The notes: a model not told the origin generated them from the letters alone. Shown: positions 34,586-43,378, counted from the first letter of the stretch. The stretch is DNA of 64,000 nt from Clostridium culturomicium (GCF_000821305.1 NZ_CCXK01000013.1:1-64000); one strand, 5' to 3'. Numbers and translations: made by a program.

Positions 34586-35251
34586 ATGATTAGAGTATTA
34601 ATTGTTGAAGACGATCCAATGGTAGCAGAATTAAACAGAGGATACATAAACAGGATGGATGGGTTTAAGGTAGTCGGAATTAAAGCTGATGGGAAGGAAG
34701 CCTTAGAATACATAAGTAAAAAACAAGTGGATTTATTGGTTTTAGATGTGAATGTACAAAAGATAAACGGTTTAGAGGTTTTAATCCAAATAAGAAAAAG
34801 CCAGAAAGACATAGATGTAATTTTTATAACTGCTTCCAGGGAAAAAGGTGTGGTTGGGAAAGCGTTGAAGCTTGGAGTAATTGATTATTTGATTAAACCT
34901 TACACCTTTGAGAGACTGCAAGAAGCCTTAGAAAAATATAAAAATCAATATCTGCTTTTAAATAGTAATGCTGAAATAGGTCAAGCGGAAATAGACAAAT
35001 TGTTTAAACGTACAGTGTCAGTGGAAGTGCCTAAGGGAATTCATCGTAAAACTTTAGACAAGATTAATAAGTACCTAAGCACTGCCTCAAGGGAAATAAG
35101 GGTAAAGGAAATGTCAACAGCTCTAAAAATTTCAGAGGTAACAGTACGTCATTACTTAGACTACTTAACGGAAAAAGGATATCTTTATAAGGACTTAGAA
35201 TACGGGTCCATGGGACGACCAACTATTTTATATGTAATGAGAGAACATTAA
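34586..35251 (+). CDS. CitB/DcuR-type response regulator without a neighbouring kinase
   Basis: The 221-residue protein has a receiver domain (Asp in LLVLDVNVQKINGLEVL, Lys in LIKPYTFERLQ) and a C-terminal helix-turn-helix (SREIRVKEMSTALKISEVTV) of the CitB/DcuR/MalR class, which usually answers to extracellular di- and tricarboxylates. In this family the kinase gene usually lies next to it; here none does, so it is an orphan or has a partner elsewhere. GAGGTGGGAAT precedes the ATG. No transporter gene lies nearby that would reveal its target. Confidence 0.85.
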   Translation: MIRVLIVEDDPMVAELNRGYINRMDGFKVVGIKADGKEALEYISKKQVDLLVLDVNVQKINGLEVLIQIRKSQKDIDVIFITASREKGVVGKALKLGVIDYLIKPYTFERLQEALEKYKNQYLLLNSNAEIGQAEIDKLFKRTVSVEVPKGIHRKTLDKINKYLSTASREIRVKEMSTALKISEVTVRHYLDYLTEKGYLYKDLEYGSMGRPTILYVMREH

Positions 35252-35336
35252 ACTACAAAAAACATTTTAAAAACTTAAAAAAGTATTAAAAAACTTAAAA
35301 AACAACAAAATTTTTAAAGTTCTTGTTATACTTATC

Positions 35337-35424
35337 ATAGGAAGTCTGTTTGCCACTTTAGTTTCTAGTCCTATCAAAATTAATCACCTGATAGCAACCC
35401 CTGCTTCCTAGGGTGATTTAAAAG
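35337..35424 (+). ncRNA. Candidate structured RNA element, copy B (CAACCCCTG motif)
   Basis: A hairpin (ATAGGA 35337..35342 with TCCTAT 35369..35374) is followed by the stem AATCACC/GGTGATT (35382..35388 with 35412..35418), which encloses GCAACCCCTGC and CCTAGG. Aligned with 29710..29760, the shared pattern is TTAAT...CAACCCCTG...TAGG.TGA.TTAA. A gene-free stretch and a terminator (35594) follow. This may be a small RNA gene of about 250 bases. Confidence 0.45.
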
Positions 35425-35593
35425 GATAACACAGTACAGAAAGTCGCAGAGGACTTGTTAACTGAACTGCTTAAGGAACAAAAGATTTTGAGAAACAAAA
35501 GATAAAAACAACAAAGGATTTTAAAGAACAAAAGATAAAAAGAACAAAAGATAAGTAACACACATAAGCTTAAAAATATAAAATTATGAGATT
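35425..35593 (+). other. AT-rich tail with reiterated AACAAAAGATA words
   Basis: No gene. Between 35470 and 35560 the words AACAAAAGATTT, AACAAAAGATAAAAA and AACAAAAGATAAG recur about five times. The stretch links the copy B element to the terminator and may be part of the same RNA. Confidence 0.4.
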
Positions 35594-35629
35594 ATAACCG
35601 AGTAGAGAGCTGCTCGGTTATATTTTTTT
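35594..35629 (+). terminator. Terminator after the copy B region
   Basis: TAACCGAG pairs with CTCGGTTA (35595..35620), followed by TATTTTTTT. Confidence 0.8.
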
Positions 35630-35761
35630 GCATTCATTAGATTTTTCTTTAAATAACAAAAGGAATACCACTGAAATATAGTAAAATATTTACATAAAAC
35701 GATATTGTTGATAGAATTAGTATGTATGGAATTGTAGAAATACACCTTATCAGGAGGAATT

Positions 35762-38002
35762 GTGGTGAAGGAAGAAAAAATAAAATTAGCCAGCGGGGCT
35801 GAAGATAAATTTGTAGAATTGTTTAGTGAGGTATTTGGTCCAGAGAAAACAAGCAACCTATTAATTCAATATGGAATAAATGATATATACGGAAAAAGCA
35901 GATACATAGATTTTGCAGTTTTAACGGAGAAAGAAAAAATTGCGATTGAGATAGATGGAGAAGGGATACACGAACCTGGAAAGGTATCCCATGAAAAGTA
36001 TTATGATGACCTTTTAAAGCAGAACAGTATTATATTTCAGGACTGGAAGCTTTATAGGTGGACAGATGGGCAGCTTAAAAGATTCCCAGACCTAGTTAAG
36101 GATCAGATGATGACCTTCTTAGGAGATGCCATTGAAGAAAGCATTGAAGATTACCTGCCACAGCCTAAGGGAGCTGTTTTAGAGCTTAGGGAACATCAAG
36201 AGGAGGCTTTGGAAAGCTTAAGAAGAATGAGAAGTGAAGGAGATACCATTGCACTTTTATATCATGCCACAGGAACAGGGAAAACTGTAACAGCGGTGGA
36301 GGATGCAAGGAGTATTGGAGGTAAAACTCTATTTATTGGACATACTCAGGAACTTATTGAGCAGGCTAAGGGAACCTTTGAAAAGCTTTGGAGTGAAGCT
36401 ACTTGTGGAGTTTACATGGGAGAGGTAAAGGAAAAGGAAGCTCAAGTTATTTGTGGCTCTGTTCAAAGTGTAAGTAGAAATATTGAGGAATTCAAGGAAG
36501 AGGAATTTGATTACATAATAATAGATGAGGCACATCATGGAGCAGCAGACAGCTATAAGAAGATATTATCTCACTTTAAGCCAAGGTTTACTCTAGGTCT
36601 AAGTGCCACACCAGAAAGAGCTGATGGAGAAGATGTTCTGGAGCTGTTTAAAAATGTGGCTCACAAGATAGACTTAGAAACAGCAGTAAAGCAGGGAATT
36701 CTGGCAGAGGTAAGATGTATAAGGGTTAAGACAAATGTAGATATATCTGACGTTAGAATTAGAGGAATAAAATACGACTCAAGAGATTTAGAAAGCAAGC
36801 TCTTTGTACCAGAGAGAAATAATCTTTTAGTAGATACCTATATCAATTATGTTAAGGGAAAAAGAACAGTGGTATTCTGTGCTTCAGTTCACAATGCAGA
36901 ACAAGTGGCAGAAGCTTTCAAGGAAAAAGGAATAAAAGCAGAAGCAGTATCAGGAGGTCTTAAAAAATCCAAAAGAGACAGAATTTTAAAGGATTATGAG
37001 GAAGGCAGAATAACTGTCCTTTGTGCCTGTGATTTATTAAATGAAGGCTGGGACAGTTCACGTACAGAAGTACTGTTCATGGCAAGACCAACCATGAGTA
37101 AAACCATATACATGCAGCAACTGGGAAGAGGAACAAGAAAGGCAGAGGGGAAGGATTATCTTTTAGTCTTTGACTTTATAGATAACTCAACCTTATTTAA
37201 TGCACCACTTTCTACCCATAGAATGTTTAATATGGAGCAGTATGTACCAGGAGCGTTAGTACTTGGCTTTGGAGACAGAAAGTTCAAAGAAGCAGACTTC
37301 TTAAGAAAAGGTGAAAAGCCAGTGGAGCTCATTGACCTTCCGGTGGACATCATGGATTTAGAGCACATCAATCTTTTTAACTGGCAAGAAGAAGCTAAGA
37401 ATATGATATCTCAAATAGAATTTGTAAGAAGAGTAGACGTGCAGGCAGAAACTATAGGACGATACATTAAAGAAGGAAAAATTGTAGCAGATTTAGAAGT
37501 GCCATGTGCTAGCACAGCCTTTAAATACTTTAAGGAAGAAACAGTACTGAAATATGCGGAGAAATTTGGCTGGGATATAATAGACGACTCAAACATCTGT
37601 GAAAAGTTCATTGCATATGTGGAGAAAATGACCATGTCAGCCTCCTATAAACCCGTACTTTTAAAAGCCATGCTGGCCGAAGCAGACAGTAAAGGTAGAG
37701 TTTTAGTGGAGGATTTATTAGACTTCTTCATTGATTTCTACGAAGACAGGAAAGCAAGAGGACTTGTAGCTGAAAAGAAGAAGTCACTTTACAATGATGA
37801 AGTTATAGATAGAAGAAAAGCTAAAGCAAACATCTTCTCAAATCCTTTCAAACGCTTTGAAGATATGAGGTTCATGGAGAAATGCAGGGACATTGAATAT
37901 GTTCAGTTTAATAAAAAGATATGGAAGAAGCTTACCGTGGAAGAAAAGGTGAGATTGGATGGGGTTTGTGAAGAAAAGTTGAAAGGGTATTATGGGGAGT
38001 AA
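35762..38002 (+). CDS. Superfamily 2 helicase with N-terminal nuclease-like domain
   Basis: The 746-residue protein begins with a DUF559/Vsr-like nuclease fold (residues 10-115; D50, E63 and D65 in IDF...AIEIDGEGIH form a PD-(D/E)xK-type site), followed by an SF2 helicase: motif I HATGTGKTVTA (about 168), motif II DEAHH (about 254), motif III SATPERADG, and motif VI QQLGRGTRK. The remaining C-terminal 220 residues are unassigned. The combination resembles helicase-nucleases of DNA repair or phage defence. Translation starts at GTG 35762 or more likely GTG 35765, spaced better from AGGAGG. NERD and MazG-like genes follow closely, suggesting one defence or nucleic-acid quality unit. Confidence 0.82.
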   Translation: MVKEEKIKLASGAEDKFVELFSEVFGPEKTSNLLIQYGINDIYGKSRYIDFAVLTEKEKIAIEIDGEGIHEPGKVSHEKYYDDLLKQNSIIFQDWKLYRWTDGQLKRFPDLVKDQMMTFLGDAIEESIEDYLPQPKGAVLELREHQEEALESLRRMRSEGDTIALLYHATGTGKTVTAVEDARSIGGKTLFIGHTQELIEQAKGTFEKLWSEATCGVYMGEVKEKEAQVICGSVQSVSRNIEEFKEEEFDYIIIDEAHHGAADSYKKILSHFKPRFTLGLSATPERADGEDVLELFKNVAHKIDLETAVKQGILAEVRCIRVKTNVDISDVRIRGIKYDSRDLESKLFVPERNNLLVDTYINYVKGKRTVVFCASVHNAEQVAEAFKEKGIKAEAVSGGLKKSKRDRILKDYEEGRITVLCACDLLNEGWDSSRTEVLFMARPTMSKTIYMQQLGRGTRKAEGKDYLLVFDFIDNSTLFNAPLSTHRMFNMEQYVPGALVLGFGDRKFKEADFLRKGEKPVELIDLPVDIMDLEHINLFNWQEEAKNMISQIEFVRRVDVQAETIGRYIKEGKIVADLEVPCASTAFKYFKEETVLKYAEKFGWDIIDDSNICEKFIAYVEKMTMSASYKPVLLKAMLAEADSKGRVLVEDLLDFFIDFYEDRKARGLVAEKKKSLYNDEVIDRRKAKANIFSNPFKRFEDMRFMEKCRDIEYVQFNKKIWKKLTVEEKVRLDGVCEEKLKGYYGE

Positions 38003-38021
38003 AATAAGATAGGGGATATTT

Positions 38022-38707
38022 ATGGGGATTATAATTTTAGTATTGGTTATTATTGGAATCAAAAGCTATTTTATTAGAAGAGAGTTTAATGATTCACTGT
38101 ATGGAATTGTTAGTGGAAACAGCTTGAAAAGTACTATTTATGATAAGGGGAACTATGGAGAGTATCTAACATTTTTACAACTAGAGAAACTGGAAGGAAA
38201 TAATAAAGTGCTTTGCAATTTATATATTCCTAAGCAAGATGGAAGTACTACTGAAATTGATTTGATAATGATTAATAAATCGGGGATTTATGTATTTGAG
38301 TCGAAAAATTATAGTGGCTGGATATTTGGAGATGAAAAAATAAAAACTGGACTCAAACTTTTAAAGGTGGAAAAAAGAATCATTTTTTTAATCCAATATG
38401 GCAAAACAAAAGCCATATTAGTGCATTAGCTAGCGTCATAAGTGATATAGATAGTACATGCTTTTATTCTTACATAATATTTAGTGAAAGATGTACCTTG
38501 AAGAAGGTAGTAGCTACATCACCAAGGACATTTATATTAAAAAGAAATGAGTTATTATCTAGATTAAGAATGGAATTAAGTATAAACTATGAGATTTTAT
38601 CTGAGGAAAAGATAAATAAAATCTACTATGATTTAGTGAAATATTGTAGAGTCAATGAAGCGGTTAAGGAAGAACATATAAAAAGTATAAAAGCAAGGAA
38701 GGCGTAA
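38022..38707 (+). pseudogene. NERD-domain protein, disrupted by a 1-base frameshift
   Basis: Two frames make up one gene. The first (38022..38429) starts with a membrane anchor and enters a NERD (nuclease-related) domain: GNYGEYLTFLQLEKL, STTEIDLIMI, GIYVFESKNYSGWIFGDEK. After the A6 run at 38335-38340 homology continues in the next frame (NKNWTQTFKGGKKNHFFNPI, then WQNKSHISAL, FYSYIIFSERCTLKK) and ends at 38707. One more A would restore a 228-residue protein. The catalytic part lies before the break. It could be an error of sequencing, a real null allele, or a slippage-controlled gene. It starts 19 bases after the helicase stop. Confidence 0.88.
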
Positions 38708-38708
38708 G

Positions 38709-39017
38709 ATGAAAGTATACGATAAATTAGTAAGAGATAAAATTCCAGCAATAATAGAAGCTGACGGAAAGAGCTGTGACGTTGTCATAGCTTCGAAGGA
38801 AGAAATGGGAGAATTATTAGAGAAAAAATTAATGGAAGAGGTTAATGAGTATTTAGAGGATAAGAACTTAGAAGAACTGGCAGACGTAATGGAAGTTCTG
38901 TTTGGATTGGCTAATCATCTGGGGTATTCACAAGAAGAATTGATGGAGAAGAGAAGAAAGAAGTTTGAGGAAAGAGGAGGATTTAAAGAGGGGATTGTGT
39001 TGAAGGGGGTAAGGTGA
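38709..39017 (+). CDS. MazG-like nucleoside triphosphate pyrophosphohydrolase
   Basis: The 102-residue protein is an all-alpha MazG/PRA-PH-like enzyme. It begins with KVYDKLVRDKIPAIIEADGK, typical of the short phosphoribosyl-ATP pyrophosphohydrolase-like branch, and carries the metal-binding helices KKLMEEVNEYLED and EELADVMEVLFGL, giving the ExxE...ExxD pattern. It should split NTPs into NMP and PPi, as a house-cleaning or defence function. It starts one base after the NERD stop, so the two are tightly coupled. GGAAGGCGT precedes the ATG. Confidence 0.88.
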   Translation: MKVYDKLVRDKIPAIIEADGKSCDVVIASKEEMGELLEKKLMEEVNEYLEDKNLEELADVMEVLFGLANHLGYSQEELMEKRRKKFEERGGFKEGIVLKGVR

Positions 39018-39062
39018 AGGATTAGTTAGAAGGATGCAGATCATGCTTCGCCTCCACCATGA

Positions 39063-39106
39063 AACCCTCGACAATACAGAAATGTGTTGTCGAGGGTTAT
39101 TTATTT
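39063..39106 (+). terminator. Terminator of the helicase-NERD-MazG unit
   Basis: AACCCTCGACAA pairs perfectly with TTGTCGAGGGTT (39063..39098), then T-rich. Confidence 0.88.
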
Positions 39107-39323
39107 TAAAACAGAGAATATTTAATAGTGGTGTAAGTAAGTTTAGTTTTTACTAAAATTATAAATTAGGTTAAAAATTAATAGATAGTCTTGAATTAAA
39201 AGGAAGTATTAAATATTGTTAAAAAGTGATATAATAAATAAGAAATTTAAAAAAAGTAGAACGTATGTTTTGAATAAAATCGGAAAGTATTATATAATAT
39301 ACAATAAAGTTAAGGGGGAAAAT

Positions 39324-40454
39324 ATGAGTACAGAAGATAATAGAAGTTTAAAAGTTATTGATTTATTTTGTGGATGTGGTGGATTATCACATGGATTTTT
39401 AGATGCAGGATATAATGTTGTAATTGGTGTTGATCATGATGAAGCAGCTTTGAAAACTTATAGTGAGAATCATAAAGATTCTATTGCTTTAAAAGCGGAT
39501 TTATTTAAAGATGAGGCTATAGATGAAATAAAAGAAAAATATATAGATAAAACAGGATCGGAAGAAGTTGATTTAATAATAGGGGGACCGCCATGTCAGG
39601 GCTTTTCATTAACTGGTTCTAGAGATATTAATGATACTAGAAATACATTGTATTTAGCTGTAGTTAAGAGTGTAAATAAATTTAAGCCAAAGGCATTTTT
39701 GATTGAAAATGTTCCAGGAATTGCAACATTATATGGAGGAAAAGTAAAAGAGCAAATAATAAATACTTTCGAGGATATGGGATATATGGTAAGTGTTACA
39801 GATAAACCATTAATAGCAGCAGACTATGGAGTGCCACAAATTAGAAAGAGAATGTTTTTTGTAGGAATAAGAGAAGATATAGCAGAAATAATAGGTAAAG
39901 AATTCACTTTTCCACAACCAACACATATACCAATTAATCATGTAACATGTAAAGAAGCGTTAAGTGACTTACAATCAAGAGAAGATGAACTAGGAGCTGA
40001 GATAGATGAATATATAAATGAGCCGAATAGTGAGTATCAAAGAATGATGAGAAAAAACAGCTTTAAGCTATATAATCATGTTGCAACAAAACATACAGAG
40101 CTAGTTAAAAATACAATTGCATTAGTACCAGATGGAGGAAACCATAAAGATTTACCAGAGGGTGTGGGTGGAAGTAGAAAATTTAATGAAGCTTGGACTA
40201 GATATGCGTCTAATAAACCTTCTAGAACTATTGATACTGGACATAGAAATCACTTCCATTATAAGTATAATAGGGTTCCAACAATACGTGAAAATGCAAG
40301 GTTACAATCTTTTCCTGATGATTTTATATTTTTAGGGACAAAAACTCAACAGAATAGACAGGTTGGTAATGCAGTACCACCTCTATTAGCTTATAATATT
40401 GCGAAAGAGCTTAAGACATATCTTGAAAAAGGTGATAATAATGATAAGAAATAA
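39324..40454 (+). CDS. DNA (cytosine-5) methyltransferase, first of two
   Basis: ATG 39324 follows TAAGGGGGAAA; the longer upstream frame is unlikely. The 376-residue enzyme has motif I DLFCGCGGLSHGF, motif IV GGPPCQGFS with the catalytic C91, motif VI ENV (128-130), motif VIII PQIRKRMF, and motifs IX/X ending in QVGNAVPP. It transfers methyl from S-adenosylmethionine to C5 of cytosine. The target-recognition region between VIII and IX is short. Together with the overlapping second methyltransferase and the convergent PLD nuclease it forms a type II restriction-modification system. The recognition sequence cannot be read from the protein. Confidence 0.93.
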   Translation: MSTEDNRSLKVIDLFCGCGGLSHGFLDAGYNVVIGVDHDEAALKTYSENHKDSIALKADLFKDEAIDEIKEKYIDKTGSEEVDLIIGGPPCQGFSLTGSRDINDTRNTLYLAVVKSVNKFKPKAFLIENVPGIATLYGGKVKEQIINTFEDMGYMVSVTDKPLIAADYGVPQIRKRMFFVGIREDIAEIIGKEFTFPQPTHIPINHVTCKEALSDLQSREDELGAEIDEYINEPNSEYQRMMRKNSFKLYNHVATKHTELVKNTIALVPDGGNHKDLPEGVGGSRKFNEAWTRYASNKPSRTIDTGHRNHFHYKYNRVPTIRENARLQSFPDDFIFLGTKTQQNRQVGNAVPPLLAYNIAKELKTYLEKGDNNDKK

Positions 40455-41682
40455 GCTTAATACTATTGAATTATTTGCAGGATGTGGAGGGTTAGTCGAT
40501 GGATTTGAGAAGACAGGAAAGTATAAAACTTTATCTTGTGTTGAATGGAATGATAAACCTCATGAGGTATTAAAGAAAAGATTGAAAAATAAATATGGTT
40601 ATGTAGATACAGATAAAACAGTTTTGAGGTTTGATATTCAACGAACTGATGAATTAATAAATGGATGGAAAGATGATTTAGAATATGGAACTAACGTAGG
40701 ATTAAAAAAAATAATTGGTCCAAAAGAAGTAGATTTAATAGTTGGAGGACCACCATGTCAAGCGTATTCAATGGCAGGTAGAGTTCAAGATGAGAATGGG
40801 ATGCATGATGATTATAGAAATTACTTATTCGAAAGTTATATTAAAGTAGTAAAAGTATTTAAGCCTAAAGTTGTTGTATTTGAAAATGTTGAGGGGATAT
40901 TATCTGCTAAACCAGGAGGAATAAATATTATTAAAAAAATAACTGAGGAGTTTTTTAAATCAGGTTATATAATTACCAATAATATTAGGAAAGATGCCTT
41001 ATTGGATATGAGTGAATTTGGGGTAAGTCAAAGAAGGAAAAGAGTTATATTAATAGGCTTAAATAAAGAGGTTTTTGGAGATAACTGTTATGAGATTTTA
41101 GATGAATTTTATAATAAGAGGCTACATAAATTTAAATCATCAAAGGTAAATACTGTTAAAGATGCAATTGGTGATTTACCAAAACTTATGCCAAGAGAGC
41201 AAGAAGAGAAAATCGGTACGAGGAAATATTCACATTCTCCTGATATGACAGAATATAAAGATCATTATCCTAGATATCATAACAAAAGGGATATTGATAT
41301 ATTTAGAGAGTTAGCTTTAGATATAGAGAGTGGTAGAAATAACTATAAATCTATAGAAGCTTTAAAGAAATTATATACAGAGAAGACCGGAAAAGAATCT
41401 AATATACATAAGTATAATGTATTAAGATGGGATGAACCAAGTAATACAATTCCAGCACATTTAAAGAAAGACGGATTAAGACATATACATCCAGATTCTC
41501 AACAAGCTAGAAGTATAACAGTACGAGAAGCTGCTAGATTGCAAAGTTTTGATGATGATTTTGAATTTTCAGGTAGTATGTCTTCAGACTATGAAATGAT
41601 AGGAAATGCAGTTCCACCAGAGTTTTCAAGAAGATTAGCAGAGGCTCTATATGAAGTATTTAAAGAACATGGGTTAATATAA
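40441..41682 (+). CDS. DNA (cytosine-5) methyltransferase, second of two
   Basis: ATG 40441 follows AAAAAGGTGATAATA and overlaps the end of the first methyltransferase by 14 bases. The 413-residue protein has motif I ELFAGCGGLVDGF, motif IV GGPPCQAYS (C106), motif VI ENV (148-150), motif VIII QRRKRVI and motif X MIGNAVPPEF. It differs clearly from its neighbour, so the two probably methylate different strands or different cytosines of one asymmetric or degenerate site. Such pairs accompany PLD-type endonucleases of the BfiI/BmrI class. A terminator overlaps its stop codon. Confidence 0.93.
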   Translation: MIRNKLNTIELFAGCGGLVDGFEKTGKYKTLSCVEWNDKPHEVLKKRLKNKYGYVDTDKTVLRFDIQRTDELINGWKDDLEYGTNVGLKKIIGPKEVDLIVGGPPCQAYSMAGRVQDENGMHDDYRNYLFESYIKVVKVFKPKVVVFENVEGILSAKPGGINIIKKITEEFFKSGYIITNNIRKDALLDMSEFGVSQRRKRVILIGLNKEVFGDNCYEILDEFYNKRLHKFKSSKVNTVKDAIGDLPKLMPREQEEKIGTRKYSHSPDMTEYKDHYPRYHNKRDIDIFRELALDIESGRNNYKSIEALKKLYTEKTGKESNIHKYNVLRWDEPSNTIPAHLKKDGLRHIHPDSQQARSITVREAARLQSFDDDFEFSGSMSSDYEMIGNAVPPEFSRRLAEALYEVFKEHGLI

Positions 41683-41697
41683 ACCTATGTTCTTTTT
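41662..41697 (+). terminator. Terminator overlapping the second methyltransferase stop
   Basis: AAAGAACATGGGTT (41662..41675) pairs with AAACCTATGTTCTTT (41681..41695), followed by T-rich sequence; the stem contains the last codons. Confidence 0.75.
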
Positions 41698-41709
41698 AAA
41701 ATAAAAAAA

Positions 41710-41753
41710 GTAACAGAAAATATCTAGATGACACAATATGTATTTTCTGTTAC
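41710..41753. terminator. Hairpin between convergent restriction-modification genes
   Basis: GTAACAGAAAATA pairs perfectly with TATTTTCTGTTAC. On the minus strand an A/T-rich tract with a T-run follows, so it probably ends the endonuclease transcript. Confidence 0.6.
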
Positions 41754-41892
41754 ATTAACGAATTATAAGGCACAATAGCGTAAATAATAACATTAAAGAT
41801 TTTATAATTCAATTACTAATTATATCAATAAATTAGTAGTTATAGTAAAATTAGCTATTTAAATTATATAAAAACTTGTCCATAAAATAGGT

Positions 41893-42867
41893 TTATTTTA
41901 TAGAGAAATCAGCATAATAAGTTCCATTTTCTAATAAGGATAACTCTATATCATCTCTACCATATCTATCTAGATCAGATTTAGTTACCAAACTTCCAGA
42001 TGGCAAACCTAACCTATGTCTAATATAGGAACCTAATATATTTTTACTAGGAAATGATGATAGATTTTTAGGGTGAATTACACCATCAACAGGTTGACTT
42101 CCTTCTAAAAGAGCTTCCATTATTGTTCCATCATCCCAAATTAATTCAATAGAATCATTTTGACGATTAGCTTTTCCTCCATTTGTTCTTGTTGCAACCA
42201 TTTGTTTAGGTGGGAATAGTTCAGGGTATTCTCTAATATAGGAAGTACGAATAGGAATATATCCATCATCAATGCTTGTATGACCTTGTGAACTATGACA
42301 CCAATTTAAGCCACTTGCTGTAGGAACTTCACCAGTTCTAGGGTCATATAAAACCATACTACAAGTATGAGTGTTAGTAGAAGCAACTGTATTAACAGTA
42401 GTTTTGCTATTAGGTATTAGATTAACTTCAGTGCAAGGTGTAGAATTAGAAAGTATTTGGTTTAAATATTGATTTAATGGTAAAAAGGTATCTTGGGTAG
42501 TCTCAGCTAATGTTTCTCTGAATGGTATAGTTAATCCACTTGTACTAAAGTTTGCAGAACCAATTAGAGCATGGATTATTTTGCCTTTGTTTTTCCATAT
42601 GTAGCACTTAGAATGAACTGGTATGTTAGAATATAATATAGTTGTATTTTGAGATAAAGTTTCAAGTTTTAATAAAGTAGAATGAAGTTTTGGCGATATA
42701 GAACTATTACCATACATTCCATAGATAACAGTACATGTAAGCGGAAGGTTATGTAATTTTTCTACAGGATTAGGTCCGATGTAGCCAGATATAATTATTA
42801 GCTCATCAGATTCAAATAATTGATGTCTGTTAAAAATTATTTCATCTAGATTTTGATTAAATAGCAT
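41893..42867 (-). CDS. Type II restriction endonuclease, PLD fold (NgoFVII/BfiI-like)
   Basis: The 324-residue protein has an N-terminal phospholipase-D nuclease (residues 1-165) with one HxK motif (H85, K87 in VHSKCYIW), N106 in IGSANFS and E118 in FRETLAE, spaced as in the metal-independent BfiI-type enzymes, which dimerise to form one active site. The C-terminal part (about 185-320) contains LNWCHSSQG, PIRTSYIREYPELFPP and ILGSYIRHRLGLP, like the B3-type DNA-binding domain of NgoFVII family members. It faces the two C5 methyltransferase genes. No controller protein gene is seen. It should cut DNA at a site protected by the two methyltransferases. Confidence 0.88.
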   Translation of the reverse strand: MLFNQNLDEIIFNRHQLFESDELIIISGYIGPNPVEKLHNLPLTCTVIYGMYGNSSISPKLHSTLLKLETLSQNTTILYSNIPVHSKCYIWKNKGKIIHALIGSANFSTSGLTIPFRETLAETTQDTFLPLNQYLNQILSNSTPCTEVNLIPNSKTTVNTVASTNTHTCSMVLYDPRTGEVPTASGLNWCHSSQGHTSIDDGYIPIRTSYIREYPELFPPKQMVATRTNGGKANRQNDSIELIWDDGTIMEALLEGSQPVDGVIHPKNLSSFPSKNILGSYIRHRLGLPSGSLVTKSDLDRYGRDDIELSLLENGTYYADFSIK

Positions 42868-42943
42868 TTTAAATCCTCCATTAGTGATTTTAATAAATTA
42901 TTACATATATATTATACTGCATAATATAGGTTAATAGGAGTAT

Positions 42944-43000
42944 AATTATATAGCTAATTATATAGCTAATTATATAGCTAATTATATAGCTAATTATTAT
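42944..43000. repeat. 12-bp tandem repeat upstream of the endonuclease gene
   Basis: AATTATATAGCT is repeated four times without gaps (42944..42991), followed by a partial fifth copy. It lies 77 bases upstream of the endonuclease start on its promoter side. Each unit carries AGCT. It may be a binding array or a slippage-prone promoter spacer. Confidence 0.9.
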
Positions 43001-43070
43001 ATTATTAGGAACTAATATTAATTTAATTAAATCTTTAAAAAGGATAATAAATATATATAATAATAATAAT

Positions 43071-43322
43071 GTGTATGGGTTAATTATATTTAAGGGGGAT
43101 GGTAAAGTAGAAGACGATATTAAAAGAATTAAATTAACACAATTTCTTCAATGGAATGATAGAAATGGTTGTTATACTGATGAAAATTGTGATTTAGAAG
43201 ATATACCAAGAATGAGTTATAAAGAAATAATTAAGTATGCTAAATATAATAATTTCTATGAAACAACATATGAAAAGTTAAATCTAGTAATAAATAATGA
43301 TAAACCAACTATAGAATTCTAA
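43071..43322 (+). CDS. Small hypothetical protein
   Basis: The 83-residue frame from GTG 43071 encodes a soluble, charged protein (TQFLQWNDRNGCYTDEN, MSYKEIIKYAKYNNF) of unknown family. The start is uncertain since no ribosome site is obvious; an upstream AT-rich region and the 12-bp repeat array precede it. A good terminator follows, which supports it being a real transcript. The composition is more AT-rich than the surrounding genes, in line with transfer. Confidence 0.5.
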   Translation: MYGLIIFKGDGKVEDDIKRIKLTQFLQWNDRNGCYTDENCDLEDIPRMSYKEIIKYAKYNNFYETTYEKLNLVINNDKPTIEF

Positions 43323-43341
43323 AAAGCTTAGTTTAGTATAG

Positions 43342-43378
43342 CTCTTACTTGTATTAAATTTACAGGTAAGAGTTTTTT
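43342..43378 (+). terminator. Terminator of the small gene at 43071
   Basis: CTCTTACTTGTA pairs with TACAGGTAAGAG (one wobble), then TTTTTTAT. Confidence 0.85.

Noticed and set aside
38341..38500. Two separate small genes instead of a broken NERD gene
   Set aside because: Protein similarity to NERD continues without a gap across the frame change, and the second part has no ribosome site.
42944..43000. CRISPR array or direct-repeat integration site
   Set aside because: The 12-bp units are contiguous, without spacers, and too short.
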